Origin: Bacteroidota bacterium
GTDB taxonomy: Bacteria > Bacteroidota > Bacteroidia > Flavobacteriales > Flavobacteriaceae
Assembly: GCA_023457535.1 (NCBI GenBank)
Contig: JAEWLN010000034.1
Coordinates: 1-40,526, forward strand
Direction: 5' to 3'
Length of the DNA: 40,526 bases
Shown: positions 8,227-16,751 of the stretch, piece by piece
Position numbering within the stretch: the stretch's first letter is position 1
How the letters are laid out: each line of letters starts with the position of its first letter
Notes under the pieces: model-generated
Told to the model about the DNA's origin: nothing
The model's input: the letters and a program-made list of their open reading frames with translations, nothing else
Database searches by the model: none
Made by a program: the position numbers and the translations under genes

Positions 8227-10572
8227 ATGACGAATGATTTACATTACAGGAACCGGCTTGATTCGTTGCTCGAGGGCATCCAAATCATCGATTCCCAATG
8301 GCGTTATGTATATCTGAACAATGTGATGACCGAGCAGGCGCGAATGTCGAAGGAGGAATTGCTCGGGCAGAAAATGACCGACAAATACCCGGGCATCGAG
8401 CACACAGAACTCTTCCGGCTGCTCAAAGCCACCATGGCCGACCGCCAGCCGCGCCAAATCGAAAACCAATTCACATTTCCCGATCAAACCGTGCGTTGGT
8501 TCGACCTTCGCATAGAGCCATCGCCGGAAGGCATCTGCATTTTGTCGCTCGACATTACAGCACACAAGGAATACGAACAAAAGATCACCAAAGCCAAAAA
8601 CCTGTATGCGTTTTTGAGCCACATCAACCAGAGCATTGTACACGTCAGGGACGAAAAGGAATTGTTCCGGACCGCGTGCGCCATTGCGATCCGTCACGGC
8701 GGTTTTAAAATGGCCTGGATCGGACTATTTGACCCCGATGGCAAATCCGTACGGCTGGCCGAACAATGCGGTGTAGACGGCGAACTTGCTGCTTCGCTGG
8801 CGCAAACGGCGTTCTTTGAAGCCGGGCCACTGCGCCAGATGCTGGAAACCAAAAGCCATTATGTATGCAATGACACGCAACAGTTAGACGACGAGCCGAT
8901 GCGCGAGTATGCCACTGCCCACGGCATATCGTCGTTTGTCATCCTGCCGCTGCGCAAGTTGGGGAACATGGCCGGGGCGTTTCACTTTTACGCTGACCAA
9001 CCGTACTTTATCGGGACCGACGAAATCGCATTGCTCGAAGAAATTACATCGGACATTTCGTTTGCACTGACCAATTACGAAAATGAAAAACGGCACCGCG
9101 AAACAGAGCTTGCGCTGATCCAAAACGAAAAACGCTTCCGGGCGCTGATCGAAAAAAGCACCGATATGAAAACGCTGGCCGATCGCCAGGGACGGCTTTT
9201 TTGGGGAAGCCCGTCGGTAATCAAAATGCTTGGATATGATTCCGACCAGCAAAACGGCGCCTTTGTATTCGATTTCATCCATCCGGACGATTTGCCGGAA
9301 TTTGTGCGCAAACGCAACCGCCTGATCGAACATCCCGGAACTACCGTCGAATTTGAGATGCGCATGCGGCGTTCGGACGGACAATGGATCTGGACAGAAG
9401 GCACGATTACCAACCTGCTCGAAGAATCAGGCGTGGGCGGATTGGTGGCCAATTTCCGCGACATCACTGAGCGCAAACGCGACGAGGAGCGGCTTGAATT
9501 CGAACGGCACAATACTGATGCGCTGATCAACAACACGCACGACATGATGTGGAGCGTCGACACGCAGCTCCAACTCATTACGGCAAACCGCGCATTTCAC
9601 GAGCAAATTGCCAAGGGACTCGGCAGAAAAATGCATGTTGGGGAATACGTTTTCAATTATCCGTTGCCCGAGGAAAAGCAAAAGCGATACGAAAGCCACT
9701 ACCAACGCGCCCTTGCCGGGGAATCTTTCTCAGAACTTGTCGCATCGGCCGCACCGCAACCCAGTTGGGCTGAAATCGCGTTTCGCCCGATTATACACGA
9801 CAACGCTATTGTAGGCGTGGCGTGCCATTCGCATGAGATTACAGACAGAATCCTTTCTGAACAGCGGCTCGAACGGCAAAACCGCGATCTGACCAAAGCC
9901 AATTTTGAGCTCGATCGCTTTGTTTACAGCGTCTCGCACGACTTGCGTTCCCCGCTGACTTCGATATTGGGATTGTTGTCGATTATGGAAGACGACACCC
10001 GCGAGGCATCGACGCGGTTGCACCTGGAAATGATCCGCGGACGCATTAACCACCTCGACGTTTTTATCCGCAACATCCTGAATTACTCGCGCAACAACCG
10101 CGCGGACCTTGAAATTGAGCGCGTGGCTTTGCGCGAAATCGTCGGCTTGGCCATCAGCGGATTGCACGACCTTAAATCGGCGGCATCGATACGGTTTGAG
10201 GTAAAAATCCCCGAAAATCTGGCACTGTGGACGGACCGCCAAAGCATTCTCACGGTTCTCACCAATTTGCTGACCAATGCCATCAAGTTCCACAACCTCG
10301 AAAAACCCGAACCGGTAATCCGGCTGACTGCGTTCGAAGACGGCGAAATGATCCAGCTGACCGTCACCGACAACGGCATCGGGATTGCGCCCAATCAGGT
10401 GGACCGCGTATTTGGCATGTTTTACCGCGCATCGGCCAAGACTGAAGGTACGGGGCTCGGGCTGTACATCGTTCGCGAAATCGTCGAAAAACTCGGCGGA
10501 TCGATCGCCGTGAGCTCGCAGGAGCACGAAGGAACCACATTTTATGTCTCACTTAAAAACCATCATCAATGA
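8227..10572 (+). CDS. PAS-GAF-PAS-PAS sensor histidine kinase
   Basis: The 781-aa product is a soluble sensor kinase with no signal peptide or membrane segment. Order of domains: PAS (about 5-115), GAF (about 135-280, 'FKMAWIGLFDPDGKSVRLAEQ'-type GAF split near 160), PAS/PAC (about 300-420, closing with NFRDITERKR), PAS (about 430-545), HisKA with the phospho-acceptor His571 in SVSHDLRSPLTS, and HATPase_c (NLLTNAIKFH, DNGIGIA, GTGLGLYIV). I start it at 8227 and not at the in-frame ATG 8128, because the added 33 residues are low-quality and overlap a promoter-like signal. It overlaps the response regulator gene by four bases (ATGA), so the two proteins form a pair. The ligand or light cue is unknown; no chromophore-binding Cys signature was recognised. 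Confidence 0.92.
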   Translation: MTNDLHYRNRLDSLLEGIQIIDSQWRYVYLNNVMTEQARMSKEELLGQKMTDKYPGIEHTELFRLLKATMADRQPRQIENQFTFPDQTVRWFDLRIEPSPEGICILSLDITAHKEYEQKITKAKNLYAFLSHINQSIVHVRDEKELFRTACAIAIRHGGFKMAWIGLFDPDGKSVRLAEQCGVDGELAASLAQTAFFEAGPLRQMLETKSHYVCNDTQQLDDEPMREYATAHGISSFVILPLRKLGNMAGAFHFYADQPYFIGTDEIALLEEITSDISFALTNYENEKRHRETELALIQNEKRFRALIEKSTDMKTLADRQGRLFWGSPSVIKMLGYDSDQQNGAFVFDFIHPDDLPEFVRKRNRLIEHPGTTVEFEMRMRRSDGQWIWTEGTITNLLEESGVGGLVANFRDITERKRDEERLEFERHNTDALINNTHDMMWSVDTQLQLITANRAFHEQIAKGLGRKMHVGEYVFNYPLPEEKQKRYESHYQRALAGESFSELVASAAPQPSWAEIAFRPIIHDNAIVGVACHSHEITDRILSEQRLERQNRDLTKANFELDRFVYSVSHDLRSPLTSILGLLSIMEDDTREASTRLHLEMIRGRINHLDVFIRNILNYSRNNRADLEIERVALREIVGLAISGLHDLKSAASIRFEVKIPENLALWTDRQSILTVLTNLLTNAIKFHNLEKPEPVIRLTAFEDGEMIQLTVTDNGIGIAPNQVDRVFGMFYRASAKTEGTGLGLYIVREIVEKLGGSIAVSSQEHEGTTFYVSLKNHHQ

Positions 10573-10967
10573 CCACTGAATTCAACAAAGTAATGATCAT
10601 AGACGACAATCAGATCGACTTGTATGTCGCGTCGATCCTGATGAAGAAAAAATCATTTGCATCGGAAATCCTCGAATATTCGGCTGCGACCAAAGCGCTC
10701 GATTACCTGAAAAGCCACGCCGATTCGCCAAACGAACTCCCGCAGGTGATTCTCGTGGACATCTATATGCCTGAAATGTCGGGGTTTGAATTCATGGAAG
10801 CTTACGACCAACTGCCCGATCAGGTCAAAACGCGCAGCAAAGTGTACATTATTTCATCGTCGATCGACAAGCAGGACATTGGCCGTGCCAACAACGACCG
10901 CAACGTGGTGTGCTTTCAGGAAAAACCCATCACGCCGGAGTTTTTAAGCACCATTGCGCGCGCCTGA
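10569..10967 (+). CDS. Single-domain response regulator (CheY-like)
   Basis: The 132-aa protein is a bare receiver domain: acidic pocket IDDN (Asp12, Asp13), phospho-acceptor Asp64 in VILVDIYMPEMSGFEF, the switch Ser region SSS at 96-98 and the conserved Lys119 in FQEKP. There is no DNA-binding or enzymatic output domain, so it probably signals by protein contact or serves as a phosphate shuttle or sink for the kinase. The ATG overlaps the TGA of the upstream kinase gene (ATGA), a strong sign of stoichiometric co-expression. The output partner is not visible in this window. Confidence 0.93.
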   Translation: MTTEFNKVMIIDDNQIDLYVASILMKKKSFASEILEYSAATKALDYLKSHADSPNELPQVILVDIYMPEMSGFEFMEAYDQLPDQVKTRSKVYIISSSIDKQDIGRANNDRNVVCFQEKPITPEFLSTIARA

Positions 10968-11005
10968 ACTTGGGAAAATTTGACTATATTCGCACAAAAA
11001 CCGAT

Positions 11006-11884
11006 ATGAATTTCTCAGCCAAAATGCTGCGCGACGACGCACTCAAAGGAAAAACAATTGTGGTAACCGGAGGCGGAAGCGGCCTTGGTAAAGCGATGAC
11101 GCGCTATTTTCTAGAGCTTGGCGCCGAGGTGGCCATCACATCGCGCGATCTCGAAAAACTGAGAACCACGGCGGCCGAGCTCGAGGCGGAAACCGGCGGA
11201 AAATGCCTGCCGCTTGCGTGTGATGTGCGCCATTATGACCAGGTGGAAAACATGCTGCAACAAGTACTGGATACCTTTGGCAAGGCCGACGTGCTGCTCA
11301 ACAACGCGGCCGGGAATTTTATTTCCCCTACAGAACGGCTGTCCGCCAATGCGTTTGACACCATCATCGACATTGTGCTCAAAGGATCCAAAAACTGCAC
11401 TCTTGCGTTTGGAAAGCATTGGATCGACAACAAACAGGAACAAGCGACCATTTTGAATATTGTGACCACTTATGCGTGGACCGGATCGGCGTATGTGGTG
11501 CCGAGCGCTACGGCCAAAGCAGGTGTTCTGGCCATGACGCGCAGCCTTGCGGTGGAATGGGCCAAATACGGCATCCGATCCAACGCCATTGCGCCCGGCC
11601 CGTTTCCTACCAAGGGAGCCTGGGACCGTTTGCTTCCCGGAGATTTGAAAGAAAAGTTCGATCTGGCCAAGAAAGTGCCGTTGCAGCGCGTGGGCGATCA
11701 TCAGGAACTCGCAAACCTTGCTGCGTATCTCGTATCGGATTTTTCAGCCTACGTCAACGGCGAGGTCATCACTATCGACGGCGGCGAATGGCTCAAAGGC
11801 GCGGGCCAGTTCAACTTACTCGAAGCGATTCCGACGGAAATGTGGGATATGCTGGAGATGATGATTAAAGCGAAGAAAAGTTGA
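11006..11884 (+). CDS. Short-chain dehydrogenase, 2,4-dienoyl-CoA reductase-like
   Basis: The 292-aa Rossmann protein has the cofactor loop TGGGSGLG (21-28), the NNAAGNF motif (99-105) and the block YVVPSATAKAG (163-173). The spacing Tyr156...Lys171 mirrors the catalytic Tyr/Lys of mitochondrial 2,4-dienoyl-CoA reductase (15 residues apart) and departs from the usual SDR YxxxK. LAVEWAKYGIRSNAIAPGP and TKGAWDRL also fit that family. It would reduce 2,4-dienoyl-CoA with NADPH during beta-oxidation of unsaturated fatty acids. The frame is open further upstream (to 10910), but that part overlaps the response regulator, so I take ATG 11006; TATATTCG at 10985-10992 is a weak -7 candidate. Confidence 0.85.
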   Translation: MNFSAKMLRDDALKGKTIVVTGGGSGLGKAMTRYFLELGAEVAITSRDLEKLRTTAAELEAETGGKCLPLACDVRHYDQVENMLQQVLDTFGKADVLLNNAAGNFISPTERLSANAFDTIIDIVLKGSKNCTLAFGKHWIDNKQEQATILNIVTTYAWTGSAYVVPSATAKAGVLAMTRSLAVEWAKYGIRSNAIAPGPFPTKGAWDRLLPGDLKEKFDLAKKVPLQRVGDHQELANLAAYLVSDFSAYVNGEVITIDGGEWLKGAGQFNLLEAIPTEMWDMLEMMIKAKKS

Positions 11885-11965
11885 GGCCCTGAAAATTGGA
11901 AATTTGAACATTTGCAAAGAAAGCATGGTAAACACAGGATCTTGCAGCGAAGCGATCTCTCTTTT

Positions 11966-12080
11966 GCGTTAGTGATGGCAGCGGATATCCTGTTTGCAAC
12001 CGCAAACAGATAGCAGCGTACAGCACGGGCCGCGCTGCAATGCCTTGTTTTAATGACCGACGTTAATCGCGGCAACGCCC
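11966..12080 (-). repeat. Dispersed palindromic element, copy 2
   Basis: Starts with GCGTTAGTGATGGCAGCGG, has a perfect 8-bp hairpin CTGTTTGC/GCAAACAG (11990-12009, loop AACC), then AGATAGCAGCG and CACGGGCCGCG. The canonical end GGCAACGCCC appears at 12071-12080 after a stretch of about 26 bases that the other copies lack. The reverse complement aligns with copies 1 and 5, and the hairpin sequence differs from theirs while still pairing perfectly. Confidence 0.65.
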
Positions 12081-12132
12081 AAATCAAAACCACGCCAACA
12101 CGCTGATTTCCAAAACGGAGATAAATCATTCC

Positions 12133-12164
12133 CAAATTTCCAAATTTTCAAATTTTCAAATTCT
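12133..12164 (+). repeat. CAAATTTY octamer array
   Basis: Four consecutive 8-base units beginning CAAATTT or CAAATTC lie about 50 bases before parA. The same unit recurs between the nuclease-like gene and the rhomboid gene (18619-18650). The 8-base period equals that of the AGTCRTMA array at 1889. Confidence 0.75.
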
Positions 12165-12213
12165 TTTATCCCGCAAATAATTGTATTTTTACCGCTCAAA
12201 TTTTAAAGGATAA

Positions 12214-12978
12214 ATGGGCAAAATCATTGCGATCGCAAACCAGAAAGGCGGTGTCGGCAAAACGACCACGTCGGTCAATTTGGCGGCCTCGTTGGGCGTC
12301 TTGGAGAAAAAAGTATTGTTGATCGATGCCGATCCGCAGGCCAACGCGAGTTCCGGCCTTGGCATAGACGTAGAGCAGGTCGAGATTGGCACCTACCAGA
12401 TCCTCGAACACAGCAACACGCCTGAAGAGGCCATTACCGCAACGTCTTCGCCCAACGTGGATCTGATTGCCGCGCACATCGACCTGGTGGCCATCGAAAT
12501 TGAGCTTGTCGACAAAGAAAATCGGGAATATATGCTCAAGCAGGCATTGGCTTCGGTCAAAGAGCAATATGATTATATCCTGATCGATTGCGCGCCGTCG
12601 CTCGGATTGCTGACACTTAACGCGCTTACGGCCGCGGATTCTGTCGTCATCCCGATCCAGTGTGAGTACTTTGCGCTCGAAGGGCTCGGCAAATTGCTCA
12701 ACACGATCAAAAGCGTGCAAAAGATCCACAATGCGCAGCTGGACATCGAAGGCTTGCTGCTGACGATGTACGACTCGCGTTTGCGTTTGTCCAACCAGGT
12801 CGTCGAAGAGGTGCAAAAACATTTTCACGACATGGTGTTTGAGACGATCATCCAACGCAACGTCAAGCTCAGCGAAGCGCCGAGTTTTGGCGAAAGCATC
12901 ATCAATTACGACGCGACAAGCAAGGGTGCTACCAATTACCTGCACCTTGCCCAGGAAATAATCAAGAAGAACAGCTAA
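12214..12978 (+). CDS. parA: Chromosome partitioning ATPase ParA (Soj)
   Basis: The 254-aa P-loop ATPase moves ParB-bound origin regions along the nucleoid. It has the deviant Walker A KGGVGKTT (11-18) with the signature Lys11, the A' box DADPQANASS (about 39-48), Walker B-like LIDCAPSLG (near 127-135) and the SYFxLxG-type stretch CEYFALEGL. There is no N-terminal DNA-binding extension, so it is the chromosomal Soj/ParA type and not a plasmid type with an HTH. Its TAA overlaps the parB ATG by one base (TAATG). It heads a tightly packed run with parB, DUF5683, dapB, lepB and wbqC. Confidence 0.96.
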   Translation: MGKIIAIANQKGGVGKTTTSVNLAASLGVLEKKVLLIDADPQANASSGLGIDVEQVEIGTYQILEHSNTPEEAITATSSPNVDLIAAHIDLVAIEIELVDKENREYMLKQALASVKEQYDYILIDCAPSLGLLTLNALTAADSVVIPIQCEYFALEGLGKLLNTIKSVQKIHNAQLDIEGLLLTMYDSRLRLSNQVVEEVQKHFHDMVFETIIQRNVKLSEAPSFGESIINYDATSKGATNYLHLAQEIIKKNS

Positions 12979-13877
12979 TGACAAAAGTGGTGAAAAAACA
13001 GGCATTGGGACGCGGATTGTCGGCTTTGCTCAAAGATCCGGAGAACAACATCCAATCCGTTGCCGATAAGAATGCAGACAAAGTCGTGGGCAACATCATC
13101 GAGCTCGACATCGAATCGATCGAGATCAACCCGTTTCAGCCGCGCTCGAATTTTAATGAGGAAGCGCTGCAGGAACTTGCAACGTCCATTCGTGAATTGG
13201 GCGTTATTCAGCCGATTACCGTCCGGAAACTGGACTTCAACAAATACCAGCTCATTTCAGGGGAACGCCGTTTGCGCGCCTCGAAAATTGTCGGGCTTAC
13301 GACCGTTCCGGCCTATATCCGGATTGCCAACGACCAGGAATCGCTCGAAATGGCGCTTGTGGAAAACATACAGCGCCACGATCTCGACCCGATTGAAATT
13401 GCTTTGTCGTACCAGCGTCTGATCGACGAAATCAACCTGACCCAGGAACAGATGAGCGAGCGCGTGGGCAAAAAACGCTCTACGATCGCCAACTATCTGC
13501 GTTTGCTCAAGCTCGACCCGATCATCCAGACCGGCATCCGCGACGGCTTTATTTCAATGGGCCATGGCCGTGCGATCATCAACATTGAGGACCACGATGC
13601 GCAAAGCGAAATTTACCACAAGATCATCAGCAAAAATTTATCGGTGCGCGAAACCGAAGCGCTCGTCAAAGGTTACCAGGACAGCTTGAAACCTGAGGCT
13701 AAAAAACCGGCCAAAGGCAGTTCGTTCAAAATTGGCGACGAGGATAAAAAAATGATTGCCGGCTATTTCGGGGCCAAAGTGGATGTAAAAGTCGCAGGCA
13801 ACGGCAAAGGAAAGATCACGATCCCGTTCCATTCTGAAGAGGATTTCAACCGCATTCTCAAACTGATCCAAGGCTAG
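12978..13877 (+). CDS. parB: Chromosome partitioning protein ParB (Spo0J)
   Basis: ParB binds parS sites near the origin and spreads as a CTP-dependent clamp. Visible parts of the 299-aa protein are the N-terminal ParA-stimulating motif LGRGLSALL (10-18), the CTP-binding box GERRLRA (95-101) followed by ENIQRHDL (129-136), a helix-turn-helix (about 158-180, QEQMSERVGKKRSTIANYLRL split) and a C-terminal dimerisation region. Length fits the family. It overlaps parA by one base. I looked for a parS-like 16-base palindrome of the TGTTNCACGTGNAACA kind in the window and saw none, so the centromere sites are elsewhere. Confidence 0.96.
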   Translation: MTKVVKKQALGRGLSALLKDPENNIQSVADKNADKVVGNIIELDIESIEINPFQPRSNFNEEALQELATSIRELGVIQPITVRKLDFNKYQLISGERRLRASKIVGLTTVPAYIRIANDQESLEMALVENIQRHDLDPIEIALSYQRLIDEINLTQEQMSERVGKKRSTIANYLRLLKLDPIIQTGIRDGFISMGHGRAIINIEDHDAQSEIYHKIISKNLSVRETEALVKGYQDSLKPEAKKPAKGSSFKIGDEDKKMIAGYFGAKVDVKVAGNGKGKITIPFHSEEDFNRILKLIQG

Positions 13878-13882
13878 TGATC

Positions 13883-14437
13883 ATGCGCGCCGCCATATTT
13901 TTGAGTTTGTTGCTGTGGGCGGGGCTTGCCCATGCGCAGGGCGGTGAGATGACCATTGTGCAGGACACCACGCGTACGGCGGTCAATGACGACATCGATC
14001 CGTTGTCGCCGGCCAAAGCTGCGTTTTATTCGGCGATCTTTCCCGGCATGGGACAGGCTTACAACAAAAAATACTGGAAGATGCCGCTGGTGTATGCCGC
14101 CATTGGCACGAGTACGTATTTTTACATCTGGAACCAAAAGAATTACAACGAATACCGCGATGCGTACAAACGACGCCTTGCCGGCTACCGCGACGATAAA
14201 TTTAGTTTCCTGAGTGATGACAGGCTGCTTACCGGCCAGCGTTTTTACCAGAAGAACCGCGACCTGTCGGCGTTGATCACGGCGGCTTTTTACGTGCTGA
14301 ATATTGTCGACGCCAATGTGGATGCGCACCTGCGGCAGTTCAACGTCAGCGACAACCTATCTTTCGAACCCGGTATTTTCCCCGATGACATTCACAACCG
14401 ACAAAACATCGGCTTCACTTTAAATTATCGCTTCTAA
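13883..14437 (+). CDS. DUF5683 membrane/envelope protein
   Basis: The 184-aa protein has a signal peptide (about 1-15, ending AHAQ), then the family core SPAKAAFYSAIFPGMGQAYNK, a KMPLVYAAIGTSTYFYIW hydrophobic helix, a basic NYNEYRDAYKRR segment and a C-terminal segment NLSFEPGIF...LNYRF that could end in a beta strand. This matches DUF5683, a Bacteroidota family of unknown role that is usually found between parB and dapB. I use ATG 13883; a GTG six bases earlier (13877) overlaps the parB stop and would add two residues. Its TAA overlaps the dapB ATG by one base, which indicates translational coupling. Confidence 0.82.
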   Translation: MRAAIFLSLLLWAGLAHAQGGEMTIVQDTTRTAVNDDIDPLSPAKAAFYSAIFPGMGQAYNKKYWKMPLVYAAIGTSTYFYIWNQKNYNEYRDAYKRRLAGYRDDKFSFLSDDRLLTGQRFYQKNRDLSALITAAFYVLNIVDANVDAHLRQFNVSDNLSFEPGIFPDDIHNRQNIGFTLNYRF

Positions 14438-15147
14438 TGAAAATCGCACTACTCGGATACGGAAAAATGGGCCATGTGATCGAACGGATCGCCCTTGAAC
14501 GCGGCCACGAAATTGTATTGCGCAAACGCAGCGCCGATTCTTACGAGGGTTTGGACAGTGCCGATGTCGCAATCGATTTTAGCATCCCCGATGCGGCGGC
14601 GGGCAACATCTCGAGATGCCTTAACGGCAATATTCCCGTGGTTTCGGGTACGACGGGCTGGCTGGAACACTATCCGAAAATGGCCGCGCTATGCGAAGAG
14701 AAACAAGGTGCTTTTATTTACGGTTCGAATTTCAGCCTGGGCGTCAACCTTTTTTTTGCGCTCAATGAGCAACTGGCGCAAATGATGGCAAAATTCCCGC
14801 AATACAAAGTGTCGATGCAGGAAATCCACCATACGCAAAAACTTGACGCGCCGAGCGGAACCGCCATCACATTGGCCAAAGACATTATTGAAAGGTCCGA
14901 TTATTCGAGTTGGGCACTTCCGTCGGCCACACCGGCCCAACCGGACGAAATACTGATCGACGCCCAACGCGTTGAAAATGTGCCGGGCACGCATGCCGTA
15001 TTGTATGATTCAGAGGTGGATTCGATCGAAATCAAGCACACCGCGCACAGCCGCGAAGGATTTGCGCTCGGAGCGGTAATCGCCGCTGAATGGCTGCACG
15101 GGCGCACCGGCATTTTCACGATGAAGGACGTGTTAAATTTGAATTAA
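14437..15147 (+). CDS. dapB: 4-hydroxy-tetrahydrodipicolinate reductase
   Basis: This NAD(P)H-dependent reductase makes tetrahydrodipicolinate in the lysine/diaminopimelate pathway, so it feeds both protein and peptidoglycan synthesis. The 236-aa protein shows the dinucleotide motif GYGKMG (7-12), SGTTGW (70-75), the catalytic HH pair (131-132) with Lys135, and DAPSGTA (137-143). It is shorter than the E. coli enzyme (273 aa), as is common in Bacteroidota. The ATG shares a base with the DUF5683 stop (TAATG). The next gene, lepB, follows after 56 bases. Confidence 0.96.
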   Translation: MKIALLGYGKMGHVIERIALERGHEIVLRKRSADSYEGLDSADVAIDFSIPDAAAGNISRCLNGNIPVVSGTTGWLEHYPKMAALCEEKQGAFIYGSNFSLGVNLFFALNEQLAQMMAKFPQYKVSMQEIHHTQKLDAPSGTAITLAKDIIERSDYSSWALPSATPAQPDEILIDAQRVENVPGTHAVLYDSEVDSIEIKHTAHSREGFALGAVIAAEWLHGRTGIFTMKDVLNLN

Positions 15148-15203
15148 GATTTGTAACATTGCGGTAACGGCATTCTCTTACCGGTGAATTTAAACGAAAA
15201 AAC

Positions 15204-16751
15204 ATGACAATTACACAGTGGTTCATTTTCTTTCTGATGGTGCAGATCGTGCACTTTGCGGGTACCTGGAAAATGTATGAAGCAGCGGGCCGCAAGCGTT
15301 GGGAGGCTTTGGTCCCGGTTTACAACGCGATCGTTTTGATGAAAATCATCAATCGCCCTACATGGTATACGATTTTATTGTTCATCCCGATTGTGAACCT
15401 GCTGATGTTTCCCGTGGTTTGGGTCGAAACGCTGCGCAGCTTTGGCAAGAATACGACCAAAGACACGCTGCTGGCGCTGTTTACGTTTGGTTTTTACCTC
15501 TATTATGTTAACTACACCCAGCCGCTGCAACACATTCCGGACCGCAGTTTAGCGCCCAAATCCAAAGTAGGCGACACGGTAAGCTCACTGCTTTTTGCCG
15601 TCATTGTCGCTACGATCGTGCACGGCTATGTGATGCAGCCGTTCCAGATCCCGACTTCCTCGCTTGAAAAAACATTGCTCGTAGGCGATTATCTGTTTGT
15701 AAGCAAATTCCATTATGGCGCGCGTCCGCCGATGACAACCGTGGCGTTCCCGATGGTGCACGATACCATCCCTATCGTCAACAAGCGTTCGTACAGCAAA
15801 TGGCCGCAATTGCCGTACTTCCGATTGCCGGCACTGCAGCAAATCGAGCGCAATGACATTGTAGTGTTCAATTGGCCCGTGGATACGGTTTTCAGGTTTT
15901 TCGACCGCACCTCAGGGATGCGCGCCGACAAACCGCTCGATAAAAAGTCGAATTACGTCAAGCGCTGCGTAGGGATTCCGGGTGATAACCTGTCGATCAA
16001 AGACGGCATTGTTTACATTGACGATAAACCATTGGTACTGCCCGATCGCGCCAAACCACAATTCCGTTACCATGTGACCTATGACGGAAAAACGCCGATC
16101 AATTTTGAACAAGTGCTGCGCAATCTTGACGTGACCGACGGCGCCGGTTTTATCAACAGTTCGCGCGATACGCTGGCCATTGCGGCGTTGACCGAGAGTG
16201 GGGCCGAGCAATTGCGCAAGGTTCCCGGTATTACATCGGTGAATCGCTACATCATCAAGGGCGCGGATCCGGGCGTATTTCCGCAAAATAACGCGGGTTG
16301 GAATGCCGATAACATGGGTCCGATCCACATTCCGAAAGCGGGCGAAACGGTGCAACTCAACCCGCAAACGCTGCCGTTCTACAAGATGATCATCACCGAT
16401 TACGAACACAACGCGCTCAAAGTATCGGGCAGCGAAATACGCATCAACGGACAAATCGCAACGACCTATACTTTTAAGCAAAACTATTACTGGATGATGG
16501 GCGACAACCGCCACAACTCTGAAGACAGCCGCTTTTGGGGATTTGTTCCCGAGGATCACGTCGTGGGCAAACCTGTGTTCATCTGGCTCAGCCGCGATCT
16601 GGTCAATGGAGGGATCCGTTGGGAACGCATGTTTACGACCGTCGGAGGCCAGGGGCAGCCTACCTCCTATTTCAAGGTATTTTTGATTTTGCTCGCGGCG
16701 TATTTTGCGATCACGTATTTCATCGGGAAAAAGAAAAAGGAAAACGCGTAA
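15204..16751 (+). CDS. lepB: Signal peptidase I with N-terminal membrane extension
   Basis: This is the inner-membrane protease that removes Sec signal peptides. The 515-aa protein begins with a multi-span hydrophobic domain (about 1-105, DUF5684-like: TM near 5-20, 45-70, 85-100), then an anchor helix (about 125-142) and the peptidase. The Ser-Lys dyad is readable: Ser153 in IPTSSLEKTL and Lys253 in YVKRCVGIPGD. The GDNRHNSEDSRFWG box lies near 432-445. A large insert of about 140 residues separates the Lys box from the GDNR box. A final transmembrane helix (about 490-510) ends in a basic tail. Such long signal peptidases are usual in Bacteroidota. The next gene starts directly at its stop codon (TAA ATG). 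Confidence 0.95.
   Translation: MTITQWFIFFLMVQIVHFAGTWKMYEAAGRKRWEALVPVYNAIVLMKIINRPTWYTILLFIPIVNLLMFPVVWVETLRSFGKNTTKDTLLALFTFGFYLYYVNYTQPLQHIPDRSLAPKSKVGDTVSSLLFAVIVATIVHGYVMQPFQIPTSSLEKTLLVGDYLFVSKFHYGARPPMTTVAFPMVHDTIPIVNKRSYSKWPQLPYFRLPALQQIERNDIVVFNWPVDTVFRFFDRTSGMRADKPLDKKSNYVKRCVGIPGDNLSIKDGIVYIDDKPLVLPDRAKPQFRYHVTYDGKTPINFEQVLRNLDVTDGAGFINSSRDTLAIAALTESGAEQLRKVPGITSVNRYIIKGADPGVFPQNNAGWNADNMGPIHIPKAGETVQLNPQTLPFYKMIITDYEHNALKVSGSEIRINGQIATTYTFKQNYYWMMGDNRHNSEDSRFWGFVPEDHVVGKPVFIWLSRDLVNGGIRWERMFTTVGGQGQPTSYFKVFLILLAAYFAITYFIGKKKKENA

Larger units (their letters stand above)
11885..12213. other. 329-base intergenic region before parA
   Basis: No gene is seen. The region holds dispersed palindromic element copy 2 (11966-12080) and a CAAATTTY octamer array (12133-12164). 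TATTTTTA at 12184-12191 is an imperfect -7 box. AAAGGA at 12205-12210, three bases before the parA ATG, resembles a ribosome binding site but is closer than usual. Confidence 0.7.
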
